64,000 nucleotides of DNA from contig NZ_FOHW01000019.1 in NCBI RefSeq assembly GCF_900111735.1, positions 50,557-114,556 on the forward strand, written 5' to 3'. This document shows positions 8,749-16,172 of this stretch, in pieces (within the stretch, counting starts at the first letter, position 1; the number at the start of each line of letters is the position of its first letter). This DNA is from Pseudomonas graminis (GTDB lineage: Bacteria; Pseudomonadota; Gammaproteobacteria; Pseudomonadales; Pseudomonadaceae). Under the pieces are notes generated by a model. The model did no database searches and had not been told where the DNA came from. It worked only from the letters and a program-made list of their open reading frames with translations. The position numbers and the translations under genes were made by a program.

Positions 8749-8975
8749 GGATGCCATCGTTTCCATTGCTCCAGCAATTCTGTTTGGTGGGCCCTTACCC
8801 ATTCGAGCGCCTCCCTGAGTACGCCGGCCGGGGCGTGGCCGAGCATGGGTTCAACCAACTGCAGACAGATCAACACATCCAGCCCGCCACCGGTGAGGTG
8901 CATGTGAGGCGGCAGGTGATCCTTTTCCCGCAGTTGAATCCTGTATTTGTCCCTGAATCTGTATTTAGTCGACAT
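8745..8975 (-). CDS. DUF4160 domain protein, probable toxin partner
   Basis: Small basic protein of 76 residues with the DUF4160 signature REKDHLPPHMH (17-27, normally DH.PPHFH) and an amphipathic C-terminal helix (LREALEWVRAHQTELLEQW). The ATG at 8975 is preferred over an in-frame TTG at 9011, which would put the inverted repeat 8984-9008 inside the coding region. Its stop overlaps the start of the DUF2442-HTH gene, so the two are translationally coupled. Role in the pair (toxin) is inferred from gene order and size only. Confidence 0.68.
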   Translation of the reverse strand: MSTKYRFRDKYRIQLREKDHLPPHMHLTGGGLDVLICLQLVEPMLGHAPAGVLREALEWVRAHQTELLEQWKRWHP

Positions 8976-8983
8976 GCGCAGGA

Positions 8984-9008
8984 AGGTATCGCTATTTTGG
9001 CGATACCT
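8984..9008. promoter_or_regulatory. Candidate autoregulatory operator
   Basis: Perfect 9-bp inverted repeat AGGTATCGC (8984-8992) / GCGATACCT (9000-9008) with a 7-bp AT-rich centre TATTTTG. It lies 9-33 bp upstream of the DUF4160 ATG, the usual place for the operator of an autoregulated toxin-antitoxin operon whose second protein carries a helix-turn-helix. Operator function is inference; an RNA hairpin controlling translation is the alternative. Confidence 0.5.
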
Positions 9009-9182
9009 CAATGGTGGTTACAATTTTCTTCCCGGTCAGACCGTGACGCTCCATTCAGATACTGAATAAAGCGTCTGCGTTCACAGTCGCGCGGGGTGCG
9101 CGGTATAGTCGCTGCATTCTTTGCGCCCTATCTTTCGCGGTTCAGGCCACTGGTCCGTTCGCGCTGTTCGAGGATTTTCCCG

Positions 9183-10028
9183 ATGAAATTCGAAGGCACC
9201 CATGCCTACGTCGCCACCGACGATCTGAAGCTTGCGGTCAATGCCGCCATCACCCTGGAGCGCCCGCTGCTGGTCAAGGGCGAGCCCGGCACCGGCAAGA
9301 CCATGCTCGCCGAGCAACTGGCCGAGTCCTTCGGCGCGCGGCTGATCACCTGGCACATCAAGTCCACCACCAAGGCGCACCAGGGCCTCTATGAGTACGA
9401 CGCGGTCAGCCGCCTGCGCGACTCGCAGCTGGGCGTCGACAAAGTCCACGACGTGCGCAATTACCTGAAGAAAGGCAAGCTCTGGGAAGCCTTTGAATCC
9501 GAAGAGCGGGTCATTCTGCTGATCGACGAGATCGACAAGGCGGACATCGAATTCCCCAACGACCTGCTGCAAGAACTCGACAAGATGGAGTTCTACGTTT
9601 ACGAGATCGACGAGACGATCAAGGCCAAAAAGCGCCCGATCATCATCATTACGTCCAACAACGAAAAAGAGCTGCCTGACGCCTTTCTGCGCCGCTGTTT
9701 CTTTCATTACATCGCGTTCCCTGACCGCAGCACCCTGCAGAAGATCGTCGACGTGCATTACCCGAACATCAAGAAGGATCTGGTCAGCGAAGCGCTGGAC
9801 GTGTTCTTCGACGTGCGCAAAGTCCCGGGCCTGAAGAAAAAGCCCTCGACCTCCGAACTGGTGGACTGGCTCAAACTGCTGATGGCCGACAACATCGGCG
9901 AAGCGGTACTGCGCGAGCGCGACCCCACCAAAGCCATCCCGCCGCTGGCCGGTGCGCTGGTCAAGAACGAGCAGGACGTGCATCTGCTCGAACGCCTCGC
10001 GTTCATGAGTCGTCGCGGCAATCGCTGA
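9183..10028 (+). CDS. MoxR-type AAA+ ATPase
   Basis: 281-residue AAA+ ATPase of the MoxR branch. Visible motifs: Walker A GEPGTGKT (33-40), Walker B VILLIDEIDKAD (110-121), sensor 1 IIIITSNNEKELPDAFLRRC and a C-terminal lid. The start at 9183 (ATG AAA TTC GAA) gives the family N terminus MKFEGTHAYVATDDLKLAVN; an upstream in-frame start at 9096 adds 29 unrelated residues. MoxR ATPases work with VWA-domain proteins as chaperone-like pairs that insert metals or activate enzymes; the next gene is such a VWA protein, 46 bp downstream, so they form an operon. The client is unknown. Confidence 0.9.
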   Translation: MKFEGTHAYVATDDLKLAVNAAITLERPLLVKGEPGTGKTMLAEQLAESFGARLITWHIKSTTKAHQGLYEYDAVSRLRDSQLGVDKVHDVRNYLKKGKLWEAFESEERVILLIDEIDKADIEFPNDLLQELDKMEFYVYEIDETIKAKKRPIIIITSNNEKELPDAFLRRCFFHYIAFPDRSTLQKIVDVHYPNIKKDLVSEALDVFFDVRKVPGLKKKPSTSELVDWLKLLMADNIGEAVLRERDPTKAIPPLAGALVKNEQDVHLLERLAFMSRRGNR

Positions 10029-10074
10029 GCCTTTTCTGGTCAAGCTTATTTAGATCAAGGGCGGGACGCCGATT

Positions 10075-11253
10075 ATGTTGCTCAACCTGTTCAACGAAAT
10101 GCGCGCGGCCAAAGTGCCGGTATCGTTGCGTGAACTGCTCGACCTCATCAGTGCGCTGAAGCAGCGCGTGACGTTCGCTGACATGGACGAGTTCTATTAC
10201 TTGTCGCGCACGATTCTGGTGAAGGACGAGCGCCATTTCGACAAGTTCGACCGGGCGTTCGGCGCTTACTTCAATGGCCTGGAAAAGCTCGACGATCACT
10301 TGCAGGCGCTGATCCCCGAGGACTGGCTGCGCAAGGAATTCGAGCGCTCGCTGACCGCTGAAGAGCGCGCGCAGATCCAGTCGCTGGGTGGCCTGGACAA
10401 ACTGATCGAGGAATTCAAGAAGCGTCTGGAAGAGCAAAAGGAGCGCCACGCCGGCGGCAATAAATGGATCGGCACCGGCGGCACCAGTCCCTTTGGCTCA
10501 GGCGGTTACAACCCCGAGGGGATTCGGGTGGGCGACGCCGGCCAGCGTCAGGGCAAGGCCGCAAAGGTTTGGGATCAGCGCGAGTACAAGAACCTCGATG
10601 ATGGGGTTGAGCTGGGCACGCGCAACATCAAAGTGGCGCTGCGGCGTCTGCGGAAGTTCGCGCGCCAGGGTGCGGCGGACGAACTGGACATCGACGGAAC
10701 CATCGACCATACCGCCCGCGACGCCGGGCTGCTGAACATCCAGATGCGTCCCGAACGCCGCAACACCATCAAGCTGTTGCTGCTGTTCGACATCGGCGGT
10801 TCGATGGACGCCCACGTGAAGATCTGCGAAGAACTGTTCTCGGCCTGCAAGACCGAGTTCAAGCACATGGAGTACTTCTACTTTCATAACTTCGTTTACG
10901 AATCGGTGTGGAAGAACAACCAGAGGCGCACCTCCGAGCGCACCCCTACCCAGGACCTGCTGCATAAATACGGCGCCGACTACAAAGTGATCTTTATCGG
11001 CGACGCTTCCATGGCGCCCTACGAAATCACCCAACCGGGCGGCAGCGTCGAACACTGGAACGAAGAAGCGGGTTACGTCTGGATGCAGCGATTCATGGCC
11101 AAGTTCAAGAAGATCATCTGGATCAATCCGTACCCCAAAGACGCTTGGGCCTACACCACCTCCACCAACATCGTGCGCGACTTGATCGAAGATCAGATGT
11201 ACCCGCTGACACTGCGCGGGCTGGAGGAAGGGATGCGGTATCTGGCGAAGTAA
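10075..11253 (+). CDS. VWA-domain (CoxE-like) protein, MoxR partner
   Basis: 392-residue cytoplasmic protein. The N-terminal half is helical and charged (EEFKKRLEEQKERHAGGNKW near 120-140), followed by a Gly-rich linker (GTGGTSPFGSGGYNPEG) and a C-terminal von Willebrand A domain. Its metal site reads DIGGSMDAH at about 239-247, where the usual DxSxS has Gly in place of the first Ser. Later motifs include VIFIGDASMAPYEI. It is co-transcribed with the MoxR ATPase. The pair probably acts as a protein-complex remodelling machine; substrate not deducible. A REP palindrome begins 10 bp past the stop. Confidence 0.87.
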   Translation: MLLNLFNEMRAAKVPVSLRELLDLISALKQRVTFADMDEFYYLSRTILVKDERHFDKFDRAFGAYFNGLEKLDDHLQALIPEDWLRKEFERSLTAEERAQIQSLGGLDKLIEEFKKRLEEQKERHAGGNKWIGTGGTSPFGSGGYNPEGIRVGDAGQRQGKAAKVWDQREYKNLDDGVELGTRNIKVALRRLRKFARQGAADELDIDGTIDHTARDAGLLNIQMRPERRNTIKLLLLFDIGGSMDAHVKICEELFSACKTEFKHMEYFYFHNFVYESVWKNNQRRTSERTPTQDLLHKYGADYKVIFIGDASMAPYEITQPGGSVEHWNEEAGYVWMQRFMAKFKKIIWINPYPKDAWAYTTSTNIVRDLIEDQMYPLTLRGLEEGMRYLAK

Positions 11254-11262
11254 TGCTGAGAC

Positions 11263-11395
11263 CGTAGGAGCGTGGCTTGTCCCGCGATCGCCGACGCAGT
11301 CGTCGTAAAACCGGATTGTGGCGTCCATCACGCGGAACGCATTTCCGAATTGCTGCCGGTTCCCGGCAGATCGCGGGACAAGCCACGCTCCTACA
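11263..11395. repeat. REP palindrome abutting pxpC
   Basis: Arms CGTAGGAGCGTGGCTTGTCC and GGACAAGCCACGCTCCTACA are near-perfect complements, with inner repeats GATCGCCGACGCAGTCGTCG and CTGCCGGTTCCCGGCAG. The right arm contains the pxpC stop codon (TAG, 11391-11393 on the minus strand). It lies between two convergent genes and could also act as a bidirectional transcript-end hairpin. Confidence 0.87.
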
Positions 11396-12317
11396 GCGGA
11401 CGGCGGACGAGATCCTGGAACCCCACCTGCTCCCGATGGGCCACGTCCTGCACCACCGCTTTCATCCGCACCACACTCCCCGGAAGTTTCTGCGCCAGCC
11501 GCGCCAGTGACAGCGGCGTCAGCGCGCCGAGCCTTGGATAGCCGCCGATGGTCTGACGGTCGTTGAGCAGGACGATCGGCTGGCCGTCCGGCGGGACCTG
11601 GATAGCACCGAGCGGGATGCCTTCGGAGATCATCGGTTTGCCTTGGTAAACCAGCTCCGGCCCCAGCAGGCGCATGCCCATGCGGTCGGCGCGGCTGTCG
11701 AGGGTCCAGTCGCTATTGAACGCATCGAACAGGCTCAAGCCGCTGAACTGGCCGATCTGTGCACCGAGAACGACATCCAGCGGACGCTGTTCGGAAAAGT
11801 CAGGGATGAGGTGACCGGGCAGCGCGTGAAGCTCAAATGACGCACCTGAATAGGTCAGTTGATCGCCTTCAGCCAGCGCTTTGCCGTTTCCTTCGAGCCC
11901 GCCCAGCCCTTCACGTGTGACGGTGGCGCAGCTGCCGAGCACATCGACCGCCGCAAATCCGCCGGGCGCCGCGAGGTAGGCGCGGGCACCGTTGATGGGC
12001 CGGGTAAAACGTAGCTGCTGGCCTTTGCGCACGAAGAAGCTGCGCCACGGCGCCATCGGTCGATCGTCGAGCATGGCGCCCAGATCCGCACCGGCCAGGG
12101 CCAGGCAGCAGTCGGATTCGGCCAGCAGCGTCAGGCCGCCCAGGGTCACTTCAATAACGGCAGCGTCCAGCGCGTTGTTCAGCAGTTTATTGGCCCACGA
12201 CATCGACACCCAGTCCAGTGCCCCGCCCTGGGTGACGCCAAGGTGCCGCACGCCAAACCGTCCCGCGTCCTGCAACAGGCACAGCGGCGTGCTGCCTTTA
12301 ACCGTCAACATGCTCAT
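11391..12317 (-). CDS. pxpC: 5-oxoprolinase subunit C (KipA-like)
   Basis: Carboxyltransferase/KipA-like subunit of the prokaryotic 5-oxoprolinase PxpABC, which hydrolyses 5-oxoproline to glutamate using ATP. The 308 residues start [36 protein letters not shown], typical of the biotin-dependent carboxylase C family. Later motifs are MGMRLLGPELVYQGKPMISEGIPLGAIQVPPDGQPIVLLNDRQTIGGYPRLGAL in family order. It overlaps pxpB by 4 bp (ATGA), so the three genes are coupled. The C-terminal codons run into a REP element that provides the stop. Confidence 0.9.
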   Translation of the reverse strand: MSMLTVKGSTPLCLLQDAGRFGVRHLGVTQGGALDWVSMSWANKLLNNALDAAVIEVTLGGLTLLAESDCCLALAGADLGAMLDDRPMAPWRSFFVRKGQQLRFTRPINGARAYLAAPGGFAAVDVLGSCATVTREGLGGLEGNGKALAEGDQLTYSGASFELHALPGHLIPDFSEQRPLDVVLGAQIGQFSGLSLFDAFNSDWTLDSRADRMGMRLLGPELVYQGKPMISEGIPLGAIQVPPDGQPIVLLNDRQTIGGYPRLGALTPLSLARLAQKLPGSVVRMKAVVQDVAHREQVGFQDLVRRPL

Positions 12318-13018
12318 GCCAAGCCCTCCAGCGGCGTGTCGTCGCCGCCCAGGCGAATAAACTCGGCGTGATCAATGGCGGCAAACCGCACCGTATCGCC
12401 AGGCTGCATCAGACTGTAGCCGTCGATTCCGCGATCAAAGAGTTTGGCCGGGGTGCGCCCGAGGATGTTCCAGCCGCCGGGTGACTCCAGTGGATAGGCC
12501 GCGGTTTGCCGCTCTGCGATGCCGACACTCCCGGCAGCAACGCGCTTGCGGGGTGTCTTGATCCGCGGCGCGGCGAGGACCTCTTCCACCAGCCCCATGA
12601 ACGCGAACCCCGGCACGAACCCGAGCGCGAAGACTTGATACTCGCGCTGGCTGTGGCGGCGAATCACCTCCTCAACCGATAACCCGCTGCGCGTCGATAA
12701 CAGGCTTAACTCGGGCCCGACGCTGAGGTCGTACCAGACCGGCAACACATGCTGCCGGCCGCTTTGGGCGGCATCGGGTGCAAGGCCGGTCAGCGCCTCG
12801 GTAATGATTGCCCGAGCCTGTGTCGGACTCAGCGCCAACAGATCGTAATGCACCATCAGCGTGGTGTAGGACGGCACCAGATCAATCAAATGTGCAGCGA
12901 AACCCTCCCGCAGACGCAACGTCGCGGCGAGCATCCACGGCATGTTGGTCTCGTCGATGGCGTCGAACAGGCGGACCATCAGGCAATCGATGGCGACAAC
13001 TTCGATGCGCAGGTTCAC
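12314..13018 (-). CDS. pxpB: 5-oxoprolinase subunit B (KipI-like)
   Basis: KipI/allophanate hydrolase subunit 1-type protein, 234 aa, partner of PxpC in ATP-dependent 5-oxoproline hydrolysis. Motifs include the mid-protein [21 protein letters not shown], followed by [40 protein letters not shown], both diagnostic for the family. It starts with GTG overlapping the pxpA stop (GTGA), and ends in an ATGA overlap with pxpC. Confidence 0.9.
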   Translation of the reverse strand: MNLRIEVVAIDCLMVRLFDAIDETNMPWMLAATLRLREGFAAHLIDLVPSYTTLMVHYDLLALSPTQARAIITEALTGLAPDAAQSGRQHVLPVWYDLSVGPELSLLSTRSGLSVEEVIRRHSQREYQVFALGFVPGFAFMGLVEEVLAAPRIKTPRKRVAAGSVGIAERQTAAYPLESPGGWNILGRTPAKLFDRGIDGYSLMQPGDTVRFAAIDHAEFIRLGGDDTPLEGLA

Positions 13019-13779
13019 AGGGCAGACGGTCCGGCGTCAGCGCTGTTCAAGGCCTGACGAATACGCTGAACTGCATCAATGGAGCTGGCGTTGTCGCCGT
13101 GCACGCACAAGGTGTGGGCCTGGAGTCGCAGCTCGCTGCCATCACTGGCGATCAAGGCTTCGCCTCGGGACAACGTCATGGCCTGGGCGATGATGACGTC
13201 TGCATCGTGGTGCACAGCGCCGGGAAGGTTGCGCGAGACCAGACGCCCCACATTGTCGTAGGCCCTATCGGCAAAGGCCTCGAACCACAGCGTGACGCCG
13301 AATTCATCGGCAATCGCCTGCGCTGCCGCGTTGTCGCGCATGGCCAGCAGCATCAGCGGCAGTTCCGGGTTGTAACGGGCGATGGCTTCGATGACGGCGC
13401 GCAGTTGCGTCGGGTTGGCCATCATGTCGTTGTACATCGCGCCGTGGGGTTTGACGTAGCTGACGCGGCTGCCTTGAGCCCGGCAAACACCGTCGAGCGC
13501 GCCGATCTGGTAATGCAGCAGGTCTTGAGTTTCCTGCGGTGAACAGGCCATCGAGCGACGACCGAAACCTACCAGATCCTGATAAGCCGGGTGCGCGCCG
13601 ATGGTGACGTTGTTGGCCAGCGCCAGCGCGACGGTCTTGCGCATGACACTCGGATCGCCGGCGTGGAAGCCGCAGGCGATGTTGGCGCAATCGATGTAGG
13701 GCATGACCTCGGCGTCCAGACCCATGGTCCAGGCGCCGTAGCTTTCGCCGATATCACAATTCAATAACAGGCGGCTCAA
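13015..13779 (-). CDS. pxpA: 5-oxoprolinase subunit A (LamB/YcsF)
   Basis: LamB/YcsF-family subunit of 5-oxoprolinase, 254 aa, first gene of the pxpABC operon. Family motifs: [14 protein letters not shown] at the N terminus, [34 protein letters not shown] and [13 protein letters not shown]. The start is a TTG at 13779, supported by AGGAG eight bases upstream; no ATG gives the conserved N terminus. The operon clears 5-oxoproline, a spontaneous damage product of glutamine. No transporter gene is attached. Confidence 0.9.
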   Translation of the reverse strand: MSRLLLNCDIGESYGAWTMGLDAEVMPYIDCANIACGFHAGDPSVMRKTVALALANNVTIGAHPAYQDLVGFGRRSMACSPQETQDLLHYQIGALDGVCRAQGSRVSYVKPHGAMYNDMMANPTQLRAVIEAIARYNPELPLMLLAMRDNAAAQAIADEFGVTLWFEAFADRAYDNVGRLVSRNLPGAVHHDADVIIAQAMTLSRGEALIASDGSELRLQAHTLCVHGDNASSIDAVQRIRQALNSADAGPSAL

Positions 13780-14142
13780 AGGCGTGACTCCTGTGCGAAC
13801 GAAACGGGGAGAAGCTCGAGTGTACGCGCGGGATAATCAGGTTGGCAGCGCGGGACACGGGGCTGTGCGGATGGGAGCATTCTTCGGCGCGGATGGCCGA
13901 AGCGTCCAACTAATTAAAGCGCGGGGGGAGGATAAGAAAAAGTGAACAGTGCGAGGGATCTTTACTGACTGGGATGGCCCCTTACCGGCTGAAGCCGGTC
14001 CTACGGGTGCGCGGGGTGTTCTGCTAAATCGCCTTCCCGGCTAAAGCCGGTCCTACGAAGTACGCATCATTGTAGGACCGGCTTTAGCCGGGAAGGCGTC
14101 GGCGGCATCACCGTCAACGCAAGCCAAGCCGGGCAATCCGTC
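13780..14142. other. Intergenic region with REP-type palindromes
   Basis: 363 bp between pxpA and the DUF2937 gene. The left part carries the pxpA promoter; the right part is occupied by the CCGGCTAAAGCCGG repeats described separately. No gene is visible. Confidence 0.5.
13977..14097. repeat. Second-family REP: CCGGCTNAAGCCGG palindromes
   Basis: A half element at 13977-14003 (TTACCGGCTGAAGCCGGTCC) is followed by a full palindrome with perfect 26-bp arms (14031-14056 and 14072-14097) and a 15-bp loop. Each arm itself contains the small palindrome CCGGCT-AA-AGCCGG. A diverged relative lies at 22199-22266. This is a different repeat family from the TGTAGGAGCGTGG elements. Confidence 0.88.
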
Positions 14143-14667
14143 TCAGCGCCAGTCGCGCCCCACCGGCCGCACGTGGTGGCGGCCGACAAACAACCAGTCG
14201 ATGAACACCACAATACTTTCGATAACCAGCGAGAACAGCAGCGCGCACAGCAGGCCCCAACCGATGACTTCCGGCGACAACAGCACCTGCCAGGTGTAGC
14301 CATTCCAGGTTTCGTTGCGGATGCCGGTGTCGGCAGCCGTCAGCACATGCCAGGCGCGGGAGTACCATGGGCCTTGAAGCGCCAGCCATTCCCGGTCAAG
14401 GGTCTGATTGCGGCTAAGCAGGTTGCTGATGTTGTCGGCATCGGTGCGGAACACCGGGTCATCGCTGCTGCGGTAATGCTGGATCAGCGCCTGCACGTCG
14501 CCATTGAAGAACCGCTGGGCGGTCTCGTTATAGCCGCGCAGGCTTTGTTGCGCTTCCAGCATGTGCGCTTCGACGCGCTTGCTGTAATCGCTGATGAAGC
14601 CTGGAATCTGCACGCCTATCAACAGGCCTGCGGTGAACAACACCAGTCGTATATAGCTGCGCAGCAT
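14143..14667 (-). CDS. DUF2937 membrane protein
   Basis: 174-residue inner-membrane protein. The start at 14667 (MLRSYIRLVLFTAGLLIG) follows AGAGAGGGA, and skips 25 residues of a longer frame that would overlap the amidotransferase gene. One membrane segment lies at about 5-22, a helical periplasmic region contains QQSLRGYNETAQRFFNGDVQALIQHY, and a second hydrophobic stretch is near 130-155 (VIGWGLLCALLFSLVIESIVVFIDWLF). This matches DUF2937 proteins of unknown function. It lies 13 bp after the amidotransferase and is probably co-transcribed with it. Confidence 0.78.
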   Translation of the reverse strand: MLRSYIRLVLFTAGLLIGVQIPGFISDYSKRVEAHMLEAQQSLRGYNETAQRFFNGDVQALIQHYRSSDDPVFRTDADNISNLLSRNQTLDREWLALQGPWYSRAWHVLTAADTGIRNETWNGYTWQVLLSPEVIGWGLLCALLFSLVIESIVVFIDWLFVGRHHVRPVGRDWR

Positions 14668-14680
14668 AGATCCCTCTCTT

Positions 14681-15454
14681 TCAGGCCGAGCCTTCGGCAA
14701 CGCATTCGCCGCGGCGCCAAAGACTCCAGTGACCTGGCTCATAGCGATTCCAGGTCTCGTTTTCGGTCAGCGGCTCGGTGGCAATCACCGTCACCACATC
14801 GTTGGGCGTGGTTTCCGCCTGGAAATCGACGATGACGTCGACGTCTTTCAGGCGTGCCGGCCCAAACGGGGCGCGGCGGGTGATGTGCACCAGCTTGGTC
14901 GAACAGTAGCAAAACAGCCAGTCGCCATCACTGAGCAGCGCATTGAACACGCCTTTGCTGCGGTATTCGTCGCAGGCTTGCACCAGGGCCGGCAGCAGCT
15001 GCTCGATCTCGACCGGCTCGGGGAACCCTTCACGGACACGGTTGAGCAGATCGCAGAACGCCGCTTCACTATCCGTGTCGCCCACCGGCCGATAGAAGGT
15101 CGCGCCGGGATGAAAATCCGCGAGCTGACCATTGTGGGCGAAACACCAGTTGCGCCCCCACAGTTCGCGCACGAAAGGATGGGTGTTGGACAGACAGACC
15201 TTGCCGACGTTGGCCTGACGGATGTGGCCGATGACCACTTCGCTCTTGATGGGATAACGCTGGACCAGCTGCGCGACTTCCGACTCGCTGCTTGCGGCGG
15301 GGTCCTGAAACAGGCGCAGGCCACGGCCTTCATAGAAACCGATGCCCCAACCGTCGCGGTGCGGACCGGTACGACCACCACGCTGCATCAGCCCGGTAAA
15401 GCTGAACACGATGTCCGTCGGTACGTTGGCACTCATGCCCAGAAGTTCACACAT
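14681..15454 (-). CDS. Class II glutamine amidotransferase (YafJ-like)
   Basis: 257-residue N-terminal-nucleophile amidotransferase. Cys2 directly follows the initiator Met ([12 protein letters not shown]) and would be exposed as the nucleophile after Met removal. Further family features: [18 protein letters not shown] (about 32-49), [20 protein letters not shown] and [14 protein letters not shown]. YafJ-like proteins are stand-alone glutaminase domains with poorly defined substrates. Upstream of the DUF2937 gene on the same strand. Confidence 0.87.
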   Translation of the reverse strand: MCELLGMSANVPTDIVFSFTGLMQRGGRTGPHRDGWGIGFYEGRGLRLFQDPAASSESEVAQLVQRYPIKSEVVIGHIRQANVGKVCLSNTHPFVRELWGRNWCFAHNGQLADFHPGATFYRPVGDTDSEAAFCDLLNRVREGFPEPVEIEQLLPALVQACDEYRSKGVFNALLSDGDWLFCYCSTKLVHITRRAPFGPARLKDVDVIVDFQAETTPNDVVTVIATEPLTENETWNRYEPGHWSLWRRGECVAEGSA

Positions 15455-15505
15455 GCGCAGGTCTCGGTGCGTTCAAGCACGCGTCTGGGAAGATGCCGGT
15501 CACGA

Positions 15506-16021
15506 TCACAGTTTGGGTTCGACGCGATGGCGGCCGCTCGGCGCCGGCGTTGAGGCAGCCACTGACGTTGTCGCGGGCGACTGGCTGGCGAAGCGCCCTG
15601 CGGCCTGGTCTGCGTAAGGCTCGTCGTGTTCCTTCTGTTCGGCGGCGGCCTGCGCAGCGGCAGCTTCGGCGTGGGCCAGACGGGCTTTTTTCTTGCGCAG
15701 GAACGGCAAGCGGATCAAGGCGTAAATCAGGTAGAGGCCCAGGGCGATGGCGCCGTAGGTGGCGAGGTCGAGCACGGCGCGCCAGACGTTGTTGCCGACT
15801 TTCAGCGCCAGATCCAGCACGCTGATCGCCAGCGCCGGGGCGTATTGATCCTTGGCCGGATCGACGATCGTCGGGCAGAACAACAGCACGGCGCCGATCA
15901 CGCGCAAGGGTTCGCGCAGGTAGCGCCACATCCAGCCGGTCAGCTTGAACCACACCAACAGACAGCCCAACGCGGCGAACGCGTAGAGGCCCCAGGCAAT
16001 CAGATAGTCGTTGTCGGTCAT
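15506..16021 (-). CDS. Conserved inner-membrane protein
   Basis: 171 residues starting MTDNDYLIAWGLYAFAALGC at 16021; a longer in-frame start at 16261 would run over the 5' end of the divergent oligopeptidase gene. Three hydrophobic segments are visible (about 6-25, 38-52 and 98-117), then a basic stop (FLRKKK) and an Ala/Glu-rich cytoplasmic tail with Ser/Pro-rich end. I recognise it as a conserved Pseudomonas protein but cannot assign a function. Confidence 0.68.
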   Translation of the reverse strand: MTDNDYLIAWGLYAFAALGCLLVWFKLTGWMWRYLREPLRVIGAVLLFCPTIVDPAKDQYAPALAISVLDLALKVGNNVWRAVLDLATYGAIALGLYLIYALIRLPFLRKKKARLAHAEAAAAQAAAEQKEHDEPYADQAAGRFASQSPATTSVAASTPAPSGRHRVEPKL

Positions 16022-16172
16022 GACGTCCGTGGTAAGGCAGGTAAAGAGGCGCTTATGATAACGACTTTTCACCAGCCCGGCTTCCCCGGCTTCAGTTATC
16101 GGTTTGCCGTATGTCCAGCACCCGGCAGCGCGACCGATCCCTTTCAGATGAGCCCACGTGAGAGAGCCCAGC

